This document shows, piece after piece, positions 6,976 to 15,713 of a stretch of 37,537 bases of DNA. The stretch comes from Treponema sp. Its GTDB lineage: Bacteria > Spirochaetota > Spirochaetia > Treponematales > Treponemataceae. The first letter of the stretch is position 1; every line of letters begins with the position of its first letter. Made by a program: the position numbers and the translations under genes. Location: positions 1-37,537 of the forward strand of contig JAEDFM010000022.1 in the NCBI GenBank assembly GCA_016292805.1, in the 5' to 3' direction. The notes under the pieces were generated by a model. The model did no database searches and was not told the DNA's origin. It saw nothing but the letters and a program-made list of their open reading frames with translations.

Positions 6976-8559
6976 TTAAATGTAACGACCGTAAAGTGCA
7001 GTCAGGAAGCTTAACTCCTGGGCTGCATTTTTTTTCATATCTGATTTATTCATTCGCCATGTCCAGTTAGAACCTGTTGTTGAAGGCATATTCATACGAG
7101 CTTCATTTCCACAGCCAATAATATCCTGCATTGGAATAACAGCATAAACAGCACTACTTGCCAAAACGGTTTTAATCATTAATTTTCGTAAAGCACCAGA
7201 TGCAACAAGCTTTTTAGCAGCGGCTACTTTAAGTTTTGATCCAGTCATGTATTCTGCAACTAAAACAAGCTGCTCATCACTGATAAGTTCAAGCCATCCT
7301 TGCAGAGTATCGTTATCGTGAGTACCCGTATAAACAACACAATTATCTGTTGTAAACATGTGTGGCATAAACGAGTTAACCATACCATTTTGCTTTGCTT
7401 CATCTGGGCTATAAGCAAATTGGAGAACCTTCATTCCCGGATAACCAGTTTCATCACGCAAAGCACGAACTTCATCTGTAATTACACCAAGGTCTTCAGC
7501 AATAACAGGAACATCTCCAACCTTTCGTTTTATAGCCTTAAACAAATCTATACCAGGACCTTTCTTCCACTGTCCACCAATAGCATTTGGAGCACCAAAA
7601 GGAACTGACCAGTAAGCTTCAAAACCACGGAAATGATCGATTCTTAAAACATCTGTTAATTCAAAAATTCGTTTAATTCGTTTAATCCACCAGTCATAAC
7701 CAGAAGCTTTCATTGCATCCCAATCGTAAAGAGGATTTCCCCATAGCTGACCATCCGCACAGAAATAATCTGGAGGAACACCTGCAACACAATTTGGTTT
7801 TCCGTTTTCATCCAGCTGGAAATATTTCTGATTTGACCATACATCGGCACTATCCGGAGCAACAAAAATCGGAATATCACCAATCAAACTGATTCCATTT
7901 TCATTTGCATAAGCTTTTAATTCATTCCACTGAACATCAAAAAAGAACTGAATAACCTTGTAAACTTCAACATCTTCTTTATGTTCTTTCTTCCATTCAG
8001 CAATAGCTTCAGAATCATGAGAAGCAAGTGGTTTTGGCCAATAAGCATACCACATTGAATTTGCAGGCTTTTCTTCTGCTGCCTTTGCATCATATACAGA
8101 TTTTATGCTCATGAACAAAGAAAAATCTTCAAGCCAGTTTTTTTTAGCTTTACAGAAATCAGCATACAGTTTTTTATCCTTTATAGTTGCATTTTCCAGA
8201 AAGTTTTTTGCAGCTTTTTTTAAGATTGGAATTTTCCACCATACAACAGAACCAAAATCTACATTTCCATCTTTTTTTATATATTCAGCAGGCTTAATAT
8301 CTGCTTTAGTAGCCCAGCCCTTTTCTACCAGTTTATCAAGATCAATTATTAATGGATTTCCAGCAAAAGTTGAAAAGGAAGCATAAGGAGAATCGCCATA
8401 GCCAGTTGGACCTAAAGGCAAAATCTGCCACAAAGCCTGACCTGCATCAACAAGCCAATCAACAAATTTATATGCATATTCACCAATTGTACCAATACCA
8501 TAAGTTCCAGGTAATGATGTTGGATGAAGTAAAATACCGCTTTTTCGTGTAAATTTCAT
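6976..8559 (-). CDS. malQ: 4-alpha-glucanotransferase (amylomaltase), GH77
   Basis: Transfers alpha-1,4-glucan segments between oligosaccharides in maltodextrin or glycogen metabolism, in the cytoplasm. The 527-residue protein shows all GH77 landmarks: LHPTSLPGTYGIG near the N-terminus, nucleophile D308 in RIDHFRG, general acid E355 in IAEDLG and transition-state D415 in GTHDND. The start at 8559 is chosen because an AGAGG ribosome site (8566-8570) lies 6 bases upstream; the reading frame is open for 10 codons more to a TTG at 8589. It is convergent with the response regulator and divergent from the winged-helix gene at 8640. Its place beside the LacI-sensor kinase suggests shared control by a glucan-derived sugar (inference). 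Confidence 0.95.
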   Translation of the reverse strand: MKFTRKSGILLHPTSLPGTYGIGTIGEYAYKFVDWLVDAGQALWQILPLGPTGYGDSPYASFSTFAGNPLIIDLDKLVEKGWATKADIKPAEYIKKDGNVDFGSVVWWKIPILKKAAKNFLENATIKDKKLYADFCKAKKNWLEDFSLFMSIKSVYDAKAAEEKPANSMWYAYWPKPLASHDSEAIAEWKKEHKEDVEVYKVIQFFFDVQWNELKAYANENGISLIGDIPIFVAPDSADVWSNQKYFQLDENGKPNCVAGVPPDYFCADGQLWGNPLYDWDAMKASGYDWWIKRIKRIFELTDVLRIDHFRGFEAYWSVPFGAPNAIGGQWKKGPGIDLFKAIKRKVGDVPVIAEDLGVITDEVRALRDETGYPGMKVLQFAYSPDEAKQNGMVNSFMPHMFTTDNCVVYTGTHDNDTLQGWLELISDEQLVLVAEYMTGSKLKVAAAKKLVASGALRKLMIKTVLASSAVYAVIPMQDIIGCGNEARMNMPSTTGSNWTWRMNKSDMKKNAAQELSFLTALYGRYI

Positions 8560-8624
8560 AAAATTCCTCTTTATAAAAAACTCTAACACAATACAGTTTT
8601 TTTTCCATTAATTAAATTTTAAGT

Positions 8625-8630
8625 TATAAT
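8625..8630 (+). promoter_or_regulatory. -10 box of the winged-helix regulator gene
   Basis: TATAAT with a TTTCCA -35-like hexamer at 8602-8607 (17-base spacing). The ATG follows 9 bases later without a Shine-Dalgarno, so the leader is at most a few bases. Confidence 0.55.
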
Positions 8631-8639
8631 ACTATCATT

Positions 8640-9398
8640 ATGAGAGTATACATTTTCACCAGACAAATGGAAATTGGGTATATTCTTGCAGAAGAGCTTC
8701 ATAAACTTGGACATTTTTCACTTGTATTTTCTGATACCGAGTCTATGTTTCTTGCCATGAAAAACACCATTGAACAACCACATCTGATTGCTGCAGATTA
8801 TACTCTTTTTAATCATGAAAATTTTAATTTTGGCAAAACTTTAGAAAAGGAGAATTTTCTTACCCCAGTTATATATTACAATGAGCCATGTCCTACCAGG
8901 GGAAGCAGATGTTTATCCTGGTTGGGAACCATTAAAGAAAAAATGACAATTTGCCAGCAGGATTCAAAGAAACTTGATTTTTACGAAAAGAATCTGGAGG
9001 AATATAAGAAACTTTTTGAAGCAATTGTGCAGCTGGTAGAATCTGACGAATTATCACAATATATTCCTTTAATGCAAAAGCCAAAAGTTCTACCAGAAGA
9101 TTTTAAGAAATCTTTTCTGCAACGATTAAAGGAAGACTCTTTTGATTCTCTGCTTTTTACATTCCGAAAAAGAACAAACTTACCACATAATCTGTTTAAT
9201 CTTCTTTTAATTTTAAATGAGAACAGGAATAATAATTTAAGTGCCTTAGAACTTTCCGAAATCTATTCAGAGCGACATTCACATATATCTGAAACTTCAA
9301 TAAAAGTTTTAATATCAAAACTAAAGCATTACATTGAAGAGGATCCTGAATGCATTTTTTATATTGTTAAAAATAAGTATGGCTATAAATTGATTTAA
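8640..9398 (+). CDS. Degenerate-receiver response regulator with winged-helix C-terminus
   Basis: A 252-residue protein that reads like an OmpR-type regulator with a decayed receiver. The N-terminal half has a receiver-like alternation of strands and helices (MRVYIFTRQ, then PHLIAADYTLF with D53 where the phospho-acceptor would be). It lacks the acidic pair after strand 1 and the conserved Thr/Lys pattern. The C-terminal 80 residues look like an OmpR-type winged helix (SETSIKVLISKLKHYI, ending in the wing IVKNKYGYKL). A helical linker joins them. It converges on the che operon across a shared terminator. The target is unknown; a pseudo-receiver controlled by something other than phosphorylation is my reading. 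Confidence 0.6.
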   Translation: MRVYIFTRQMEIGYILAEELHKLGHFSLVFSDTESMFLAMKNTIEQPHLIAADYTLFNHENFNFGKTLEKENFLTPVIYYNEPCPTRGSRCLSWLGTIKEKMTICQQDSKKLDFYEKNLEEYKKLFEAIVQLVESDELSQYIPLMQKPKVLPEDFKKSFLQRLKEDSFDSLLFTFRKRTNLPHNLFNLLLILNENRNNNLSALELSEIYSERHSHISETSIKVLISKLKHYIEEDPECIFYIVKNKYGYKLI

Positions 9399-9403
9399 GC
9401 AAA

Positions 9404-9432
9404 AAAAGCTGGTTCAAAAAAAACCAGCTTTT
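9404..9432. terminator. Bidirectional terminator between the regulator gene and cheY
   Basis: Arms 9404-9414 and 9422-9432 form a perfect 11-bp stem around CAAAAAA, with an A-run on the left and T4 on the right inside the stem ends. It serves the convergent genes ending at 9398 and 9443. Confidence 0.85.
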
Positions 9433-9442
9433 GTATTTATTC

Positions 9443-9877
9443 CTACTGAAGAACCTTAGAAATTCTTTCAAGTACCTTCTTGCGATCAAGAGGCTTAATG
9501 ATATAGCTCTTTGCTCCAACCATCAAAGACTTTTTAACAAGTTCTTCTTTACCAAGAGCAGAAACCATTACAACTTTTGCATTTTTATCAAAAGCCATAA
9601 TCTGTTCCAAAGCTGTAATACCATCCATTTTAGGCATTGTAATATCCATTGTTACAAGGTCAACATTTGGACACAATTCCTTATATTTATCTACGCCTTC
9701 TTTTCCATCAGCAGCAGTAGCAACAACTTCATAACCTTCACTAGTTAAGATCTGTCCAAGCTGTTTTGCAACGAACATAGAGTCATCTACTACTAATACT
9801 CTGAAAGCAGTTCCATCATCTTTACGACCTTCAGGTGGACGATCGTTAATTGTTGGATAATCCTGTGTTGTTTTCAT
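9443..9877 (-). CDS. cheY: Chemotaxis response regulator CheY
   Basis: A single receiver domain that carries the phosphoryl signal from CheA to the flagellar switch. There are 144 residues, including an extra N-terminal segment of about 25 residues (MKTTQDYPTINDRPPEG) that I recall from treponemal CheY proteins. Active-site residues are all present: D31/D32, phospho-acceptor D78 in MDITMP, S106 in VSALG and K128 in IIKPL. It is the last gene of cheA-cheW/R-cheX-cheY. An AAGGAG ribosome site lies 7 bases before the ATG, and the gap to cheX is 17 bases. The terminator at 9404-9432 ends the operon. Confidence 0.96.
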   Translation of the reverse strand: MKTTQDYPTINDRPPEGRKDDGTAFRVLVVDDSMFVAKQLGQILTSEGYEVVATAADGKEGVDKYKELCPNVDLVTMDITMPKMDGITALEQIMAFDKNAKVVMVSALGKEELVKKSLMVGAKSYIIKPLDRKKVLERISKVLQ

Positions 9878-9894
9878 GAATTTTCTCCTTTAGT

Positions 9895-10377
9895 TTATGC
9901 TCGTTCCCTGATAGAAACGTTTACTTCGATTTTACCACAATCTGAGATAAGTGGAACAATAAGTGCTTCTACACTGTCTGTAGTTCCACCTAAAGCTGCA
10001 ATTTCCATTTTCTGACCAACGAACAATGCAGGTGGTGTTAAGTCGAATTTAAATCCAAGTTCATGTAACTTAGTTACAGCCTGAGCTGTAATAAGGTTTG
10101 CCAATTCACTGATTGTAGCTTTGGCAAGATCATCAAATTCTGGGAGTGTTTCACCGTTCATTGCAGATGCAATATTGAGGGCAGTTTCCATTGTCATGTC
10201 AAAAAGTACACGACCTTCAACATCTCCAGCAAGACCAACTAAGGCAGCAACACCCATTACAGGCATAGCAGTTGATTTAAGATATAAATCGCCTCTTTTT
10301 ACTTCAGCACCACCAAGAACTTCCTGGAGTACACGGAATGAAGTTTCAACAAACGGATTGATATACTCTACGCGCAT
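9895..10377 (-). CDS. cheX: CheX, CheY-phosphate phosphatase
   Basis: Dephosphorylates CheY-P; spirochetes use CheX where enterics use CheZ. The 160-residue protein keeps the family's catalytic signature E-x-x-N in ISELANLITAQA (E91 and N94) on the predicted helix. Flanking features are typical: the N-terminal YINPFVETSFRVL, the glycine-rich VALVGLAGDVEGRVLFDM (44-61) and a later FDLTPPALFVG. A GGAG site precedes the ATG. It sits 14 bases after the hybrid cheW and 17 before cheY, so it is translated as part of the same operon. Confidence 0.94.
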   Translation of the reverse strand: MRVEYINPFVETSFRVLQEVLGGAEVKRGDLYLKSTAMPVMGVAALVGLAGDVEGRVLFDMTMETALNIASAMNGETLPEFDDLAKATISELANLITAQAVTKLHELGFKFDLTPPALFVGQKMEIAALGGTTDSVEALIVPLISDCGKIEVNVSIRERA

Positions 10378-10391
10378 TTCTTTCTCCTATT

Positions 10392-11816
10392 TTAATCTTT
10401 AGAATATGCAACAATTGAATCTACTGTTTTTTCACCAAAACTCAAAGTAGATGGCATAGCTTCGTTTTCACCAATGATTGCAATACCATTACCTTTCATT
10501 TTTTCAAGGAAATCAGATACAACTGCACTCTGGGCTGTTTCATCAAGTAATGAAAGAACATCACGAGCAAAAACAAGGTCTACCATTGGTAAAGCATTTG
10601 TATTTTTGCAGTCATGGTATTCAAACATGATCATATCTTTTATTTCCTGGCTAAAAGTATATTCCCCATTAGCCTTTTTTGTCAAATATGGACCGTACCA
10701 GTCTGAAGTTAAAGCTTCTGGAACTGAAAGCAAGGTCGCATTTGAAACGGAAAGTAAATCCACATCCTGAGCATAGATACGAATCTTAGCTCCTGGATAA
10801 CGCTTTTTAAGCACACAAGCCAAAGAATAAGTTTCATAACCTTTTCCGCATCCAGGATTCCATACGATAATCTGTTTTGCGGTATTGTCTGGTAAAACCT
10901 TTGCTATTGTTTCAGCAAAATCTTTAGACCACCAGTTACCTGTATAAGGTGACCAGAATGGTTTTAGAAATTCTTCACAATCTGCTTCATTCTGAAGCTG
11001 TGTATTACCTTCTCCTTTAGTTTTAGCCCATTCAAGGTATCGTCTACGAACCCAAGTTTCGTTTACAGCAGTTACATTGAACTGTTTGTAATTTTTAAGA
11101 CTTTCCTGTACAAACTTTAAACCTTCAAGGAGTTTAGGGTCATTATTTGGGTTTACAGCTGGAGCTGCAGGTGCAGCTGGTGCTGGTTTAGGAGCAGCAG
11201 CTGAAGGTCCACTAATTGTAGCAGCAGGTTTCTTTGCAGGCATTTCAGAGAATCTCTGAGGATTATATGCAACTCTAACCTTTTCTACATCATCAGCGTC
11301 TGCAGAAGAGAAAATTTTTGTAACATCAAGCAATACATAAAGTGACTGATTTGCTTCAACAACACCTTCAATATATTTAATGTTAATATCACCAAATAAT
11401 GGATGAGGTGGCTGAATAGAACTTTTTTGAACTCCAACAACCTTGTCAATTTTATCTACTACAAGACCAAATGTCTGATCATTTACAGAAAGAATAAGCA
11501 TGTTTTCAAGCTTATTTTCCTGACGAGGTGGTACTTCAATATTGAAGAACAATCTAAGGTCAAGAATTGGAATGATTTCACCACGAAGGTTGTATACACC
11601 AAGAACGAAAGGAAGAACATTTGGTACATAAGTAAAACGTCCAGCCTTTGCAATTTCCTTGATATACATAATATCAATACCATAATCTTTTCCAGCAAGA
11701 GAGAAAGTTACCATCTTAAAATCAATTAAAACGGCATTTTCTTTTTTTTCACCTGTCTGAATTTCTGCAACATCAGTTACTGTCTGGGCTAATTGTTTTA
11801 AAGCTTCTAAATCCAT
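10392..11816 (-). CDS. cheW: CheW-CheR-like hybrid adaptor
   Basis: Residues 30-170 are a CheW domain (MVTFSLAGKDYGIDIMYIKEI and VLGVYNLRGEIIPILDLRL) that couples CheA to receptors. An Ala/Pro linker (194-222) leads to a C-terminal domain (about 225-474) with the outline of the CheR methyltransferase. Its SAM-binding motifs look altered: NPGCGKGYETYSL for the GxxTGEE-type loop, AQDVDLLSVSNA for the second motif and VFARDVLSLL for the DLIFCRNVLIYF-type motif. It may therefore be structural rather than catalytic. CheW-CheR hybrids are known from Treponema denticola chemoreceptor arrays, which supports the call. An AGGAG site precedes the ATG, 9 bases from cheA. Confidence 0.92.
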   Translation of the reverse strand: MDLEALKQLAQTVTDVAEIQTGEKKENAVLIDFKMVTFSLAGKDYGIDIMYIKEIAKAGRFTYVPNVLPFVLGVYNLRGEIIPILDLRLFFNIEVPPRQENKLENMLILSVNDQTFGLVVDKIDKVVGVQKSSIQPPHPLFGDINIKYIEGVVEANQSLYVLLDVTKIFSSADADDVEKVRVAYNPQRFSEMPAKKPAATISGPSAAAPKPAPAAPAAPAVNPNNDPKLLEGLKFVQESLKNYKQFNVTAVNETWVRRRYLEWAKTKGEGNTQLQNEADCEEFLKPFWSPYTGNWWSKDFAETIAKVLPDNTAKQIIVWNPGCGKGYETYSLACVLKKRYPGAKIRIYAQDVDLLSVSNATLLSVPEALTSDWYGPYLTKKANGEYTFSQEIKDMIMFEYHDCKNTNALPMVDLVFARDVLSLLDETAQSAVVSDFLEKMKGNGIAIIGENEAMPSTLSFGEKTVDSIVAYSKD

Positions 11817-11825
11817 AAGTAACTC

Positions 11826-14315
11826 CTATTCCTCAAGCATCATTTCTTGCTGCTGTGCCAAAGTTTCCTGGCGTACACCTAAATCAAGAAGCTGACTTAC
11901 ATCAATAATCAAAGAAACTGAACCATCACCAAGAATAGAAGCACCAGCAATTCCAGGAGAGCTTGTAAACTTATCGCGCAGAGGTTTAATTACAACATCT
12001 TCTTCACCAATAAGTGCATCTACCATAACACCAATCTTCTTTTCCTGAGATCCAACAATAACAATATAACAACTGTCATCATCAGAAACAGTTTCTGGTA
12101 AACCAAACAGACGAGAAAGTCTGAGTACACTGATAACTTCATTACGAACATTCATAATTTCATAGTTATCAATATGGTTGATTTCACTGTAGTTAATACG
12201 CTGACTTTCAATAACGTTAGCAATTGGAATTGAATAAATCTGATTTGCAACACGAACCAGCAAGCCCTGAATAATAGCAAGTGTCAATGGCAGTTTAATA
12301 ATAAACGATGTACCCTTACCTTTAGCTGAGTTTACTGAGATTGAACCTTTAAGGTTTGCAATCATTGTTTTTACAACATCAAGACCAACACCCCGTCCTG
12401 AAATATTTGAAATCTTATCTGCTGTAGAGAAACCAGGCATCATAATCAACTGATAAGCATCCTGATCGGAAATAACTTTATCTGGATGGATAAGACCCTT
12501 CTGTATAGCTTTAGCTTTTACTTTATCAACATCAATTCCGGCACCATCATCTTTAATTTCAATAACAATCATGTTTCCTTCGTTAGATGCTTTTAAGAGA
12601 ACTGTACCTGTTTCAGGTTTTCCTGCAGCAAGGCGAACATCAGGTGTTTCAATACCATGGTCTACAGAGTTACGAACACAGTGCATGATTGGATCAAGAA
12701 GATCTTCTACTACTGACTTATCAAGCTCTGTATCTTCACCTTCAATTACAAGGTCAATTTTCTTATTCAAATCTTTCTGCAAATCGCGAACAACTCGTGG
12801 GAAACGGCTGAAAATCTGATTGATTGGAACCATTCGGATTTTCATTACACCTTCCTGCAAATCGCCGGCAATTGTACCAAGATTCTGTGTATTTGAACGA
12901 ATCTTACCAGTAATACCTTTTACTTCAGATTCGTATTCATCAAACATTGTCCCTAATGAACCATATTCCTGAATGATTGCATTGCGAATTTCGTTAGCTG
13001 AAGTTCCTTCTTTTGCCTGTTCCATATAATCTGGAATAGCATCAAAAAGATTATGGAGCTTTTCTTTAAATTCAGATTCAATGCTCTGGAATTTTGTAAG
13101 TTCAGTAGAAGTTTGTGCAGCGAGCTGGTTGAAAGAAGCTTTTGTAATAACAGCTTCTGATACAAGGTTCAAAAGATTATCAATTCGGCGTGAATCAACA
13201 CGCAAAATAGAACCCTGCTGAGCGTGAGCTGGTGCAGCACCTTCTTTCTTTTCTACCTTCTGAACTTCGGCTTTTGGAGATTCTTCCATTGGAGCAAGAG
13301 CAGCCTTTGGAGCTTCTGGCTTAAGAATATTATCATTAAGAATATCTTTAAGAAGATCTTCCTGAGATGAAGTAATAGGTGCAGCGGCAACTTCTTCTTC
13401 CTTAATTACAGGCGAAACAGGAGCAGCTGATGGAGCTGGTGCCGAAACTGCAGCTGGTGCAGAATCACCTGTATCTGCATAATTATCATCTGTAATAAGA
13501 TGAGCATCTGTTACCAAAGTTACATCACTAAGGAATGCAGCATCTTCAATATCACCACCATCTGCATTTGTTGCAATGTAGTAATATACAAACTCATAGA
13601 ATTCATCTTCATACAAGGCATCAAAATCAGGAACAGTTTTTAATACATTACCGACAGATTTCAATGCTGCAAATACCTGCATACCACCTACAGTGTTCAT
13701 AGGATTTGATTCATCAAAATTAACGGCAACACACCAAAGCTTCTGATCGCCTTCACATGTATGTTTAAGTTCTGAGTATTCAGAATCAGTTAATGGTGGA
13801 ATCTTTAGACCAGCAGGAGCGGCAGCACTTGCAACAGGTGCAGCTACTACTGGCTGAGGTGCAGGAGCGGCAGGTTTTAGAGCCGCAGCTGCAGTTTTGG
13901 CAGCTTTCTTATCTTCTTTAGTTGGAATATAAGAATGAAGTTTGTCTACAATAGAATCAATATTTTCCTGATAAACAGAACCATTCTGTCTTGCTTCCAT
14001 CATTGCTTTAATAACATCAATAGAAGTCAGAAGGATATCTACTACATCTTCGTTTACAGCCAAACGGTCTGAACGGATTTCATCGAGAACATCCTCTACG
14101 GTGTGTGTAAAATGAGAAAGTTCCATCATTTCTACGGTAGCAGAACCACCCTTAAGGGTATGGGCAGCACGGAAGATTTCGTCAATTGCTTCATGATTTG
14201 TAGGATCATTTTCAATTACGAGAATATTGCTTTCCAGCTGTTCTACCTGCTGTTCAGCTTCTGCGAAAAAGTCTTTTAAGAGTTCCTCATTATTAGGGTC
14301 AAGATAATCACTCAT
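11826..14315 (-). CDS. cheA: Chemotaxis histidine kinase CheA
   Basis: Receptor-controlled kinase that phosphorylates CheY. In the 829-residue form the domains are: HPt (P1, H52 in AAHTLKGGS), an Ala/Pro linker (138-168), a P2-like region (170-280), a second low-complexity linker, a long P3 dimerisation domain (368-510), and a P4 ATPase with N549 in CVRNSVDHG, DDGAGI (589-594) and GRGVGLDVV (640-648). P5, CheW-like, runs from about 675 to 815. P3 is longer than in enterics, as reported for treponemes. The start at 14315 is chosen because TATAAT ends 7 bases upstream and MSDYLDPNNEELL is the natural CheA beginning; the frame is open 15 codons further. It is the first gene of the che operon. 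Confidence 0.96.
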   Translation of the reverse strand: MSDYLDPNNEELLKDFFAEAEQQVEQLESNILVIENDPTNHEAIDEIFRAAHTLKGGSATVEMMELSHFTHTVEDVLDEIRSDRLAVNEDVVDILLTSIDVIKAMMEARQNGSVYQENIDSIVDKLHSYIPTKEDKKAAKTAAAALKPAAPAPQPVVAAPVASAAAPAGLKIPPLTDSEYSELKHTCEGDQKLWCVAVNFDESNPMNTVGGMQVFAALKSVGNVLKTVPDFDALYEDEFYEFVYYYIATNADGGDIEDAAFLSDVTLVTDAHLITDDNYADTGDSAPAAVSAPAPSAAPVSPVIKEEEVAAAPITSSQEDLLKDILNDNILKPEAPKAALAPMEESPKAEVQKVEKKEGAAPAHAQQGSILRVDSRRIDNLLNLVSEAVITKASFNQLAAQTSTELTKFQSIESEFKEKLHNLFDAIPDYMEQAKEGTSANEIRNAIIQEYGSLGTMFDEYESEVKGITGKIRSNTQNLGTIAGDLQEGVMKIRMVPINQIFSRFPRVVRDLQKDLNKKIDLVIEGEDTELDKSVVEDLLDPIMHCVRNSVDHGIETPDVRLAAGKPETGTVLLKASNEGNMIVIEIKDDGAGIDVDKVKAKAIQKGLIHPDKVISDQDAYQLIMMPGFSTADKISNISGRGVGLDVVKTMIANLKGSISVNSAKGKGTSFIIKLPLTLAIIQGLLVRVANQIYSIPIANVIESQRINYSEINHIDNYEIMNVRNEVISVLRLSRLFGLPETVSDDDSCYIVIVGSQEKKIGVMVDALIGEEDVVIKPLRDKFTSSPGIAGASILGDGSVSLIIDVSQLLDLGVRQETLAQQQEMMLEE

Positions 14316-14322
14316 ACCCAAT

Positions 14323-14350
14323 ATTATATACCTAAATATACAGATTTCAA
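14323..14350 (-). promoter_or_regulatory. che operon promoter, leaderless spacing
   Basis: On the minus strand TTGAAA (14345-14350) and TATAAT (14323-14328) are 16 bases apart. The cheA ATG begins 7 bases after the -10 box with no ribosome site between. Confidence 0.65.
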
Positions 14351-14430
14351 GGAAAACCAAATAAAAAACTGTTTTTATAACAGGTTGTTTTTTTTCAAGA
14401 AATACCTTAAATGAACCGATATATAAAGAG

Positions 14431-14436
14431 TATAAT
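14431..14436 (+). promoter_or_regulatory. -10 box of the outer-membrane protein gene
   Basis: TATAAT 20 bases before the ATG at 14457. The short leader carries an AGAGG ribosome site, in contrast to the leaderless genes nearby. Confidence 0.55.
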
Positions 14437-14456
14437 AGTACATACAGAGGTTTAAT

Positions 14457-15713
14457 ATGAAGAAAACATGTAAATTATTAACAGTTCTTGGTTCACTGTT
14501 TATTTTTTCATTAACAAGTCTTTATGCATCATCATCTTTTACTGGCTATGCAGGAGGAATGTTAAACTACAGTGCAAATCAAAAATCAGAAAAGTTTGAT
14601 CCCCAAATGGATTTAACAGCTTTCTTCTCTGGTCAGTTCACAGTTTCAGAAAACTTTTGGAGCCATCTGGAATTTTCCATTAAAACAGCAGACTTATTCA
14701 GCAAGGACCTTTTTGATGCCACAGATGCTTCTTTCCAGCTTGATGAGCTTTCCCTTATTAAGCGAGGCATTTCTATAAACGGCTATAATTATTTTAGTGT
14801 TTACATGGGAACTTACGACCCTATTGGTTCTGACATTTTTTTACAGCGATATTTTGCAATTGAACCAATTGGAACAAAACTGGCAGATACATATTTAGGT
14901 CTGGCAGGTTCAATTCTCTACCCTCATTTTGGTATTGGTATTTCTGATGTATTAAAATCAAATACAAAGCCTATTGCATACGGTTTTTATTTGTATTTAA
15001 ATAATGAAAATTCACAGTACTACATTGCAAATGCAGATATCCGTTTTGCAACTTCAATGCGTTACTTTACAATGGATATTTTAGCCGGAGTTGGTGCACC
15101 TTTGTACGATACTTACAAAGGAGAATCTACATTCCTTGTTATCAATAAACTTTACTTCCATGCAGGAACTTCTATTCTTATTGGTAACAACTACACACCT
15201 TCCCTCTTTATTCAGGCAGGATTATTTAATGCTTCTTACGAAAAAGGTGCCAGCTTCCAGTTCTCATCAGACTCTATTTACCTGCTCATTGAACCTAGAT
15301 TCGTAATAAACAACGGACACTTGAACCTTTCTGTCTATGCACTTCCACAGAAAACTGCAGATAAATTCCTTTTTGTTGATGATACTTTAGGTGCAGATTT
15401 AAACTTCTATTCAGACACAATTTCAGTTTCTTCAAAATTGTTTACCATGGGACTTCATATAGGCTTTGGTCTTCCAAACAAAACTCTGTTCTCTTTTATG
15501 AAAGAAAACAAATTTAAACCAGAAGACAACCTTGAAAGCCTTATTAATGATATTAAAACACTGAACTTTGATATTAATGTAACACCATACATGTCTACTG
15601 AACTTTTTGGCGGACAGATTAATGCACAGGTTAAAATCAGACTTATGGATTTGATCGTAGACAAATGGTACAAAGGATTCTGTGCTGAATTCGGTTACAA
15701 AGCTTCGTTCTAA
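14457..15713 (+). CDS. Putative outer-membrane beta-barrel protein
   Basis: The 418-residue product has a clear signal peptide (residues 1-25: KK, a hydrophobic core, cleavage near SLYASS). The body is rich in alternating aromatic and small residues, such as FTGYAGGMLNYSA, YFSVYMGTYD and MGLHIGFGLP. It ends in Phe with an alternating aromatic pattern (FGYKASF), as expected of a protein inserted by the BAM machinery. I recognise no named family. AGAGG lies 7 bases before the ATG. Its TAA stop (15711-15713) directly abuts the opposite-strand stop of the next gene. A porin or surface-exposed role is inferred only from the fold pattern. Confidence 0.75.
   Translation: MKKTCKLLTVLGSLFIFSLTSLYASSSFTGYAGGMLNYSANQKSEKFDPQMDLTAFFSGQFTVSENFWSHLEFSIKTADLFSKDLFDATDASFQLDELSLIKRGISINGYNYFSVYMGTYDPIGSDIFLQRYFAIEPIGTKLADTYLGLAGSILYPHFGIGISDVLKSNTKPIAYGFYLYLNNENSQYYIANADIRFATSMRYFTMDILAGVGAPLYDTYKGESTFLVINKLYFHAGTSILIGNNYTPSLFIQAGLFNASYEKGASFQFSSDSIYLLIEPRFVINNGHLNLSVYALPQKTADKFLFVDDTLGADLNFYSDTISVSSKLFTMGLHIGFGLPNKTLFSFMKENKFKPEDNLESLINDIKTLNFDINVTPYMSTELFGGQINAQVKIRLMDLIVDKWYKGFCAEFGYKASF

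Noticed and set aside
8559..8589. Longer malQ frame from a TTG at 8589
   Set aside because: The AGAGG site 6 bases before the ATG at 8559 and the usual GH77 N-terminus (KFTRKSGILLHPTSLPG) favour the shorter form.
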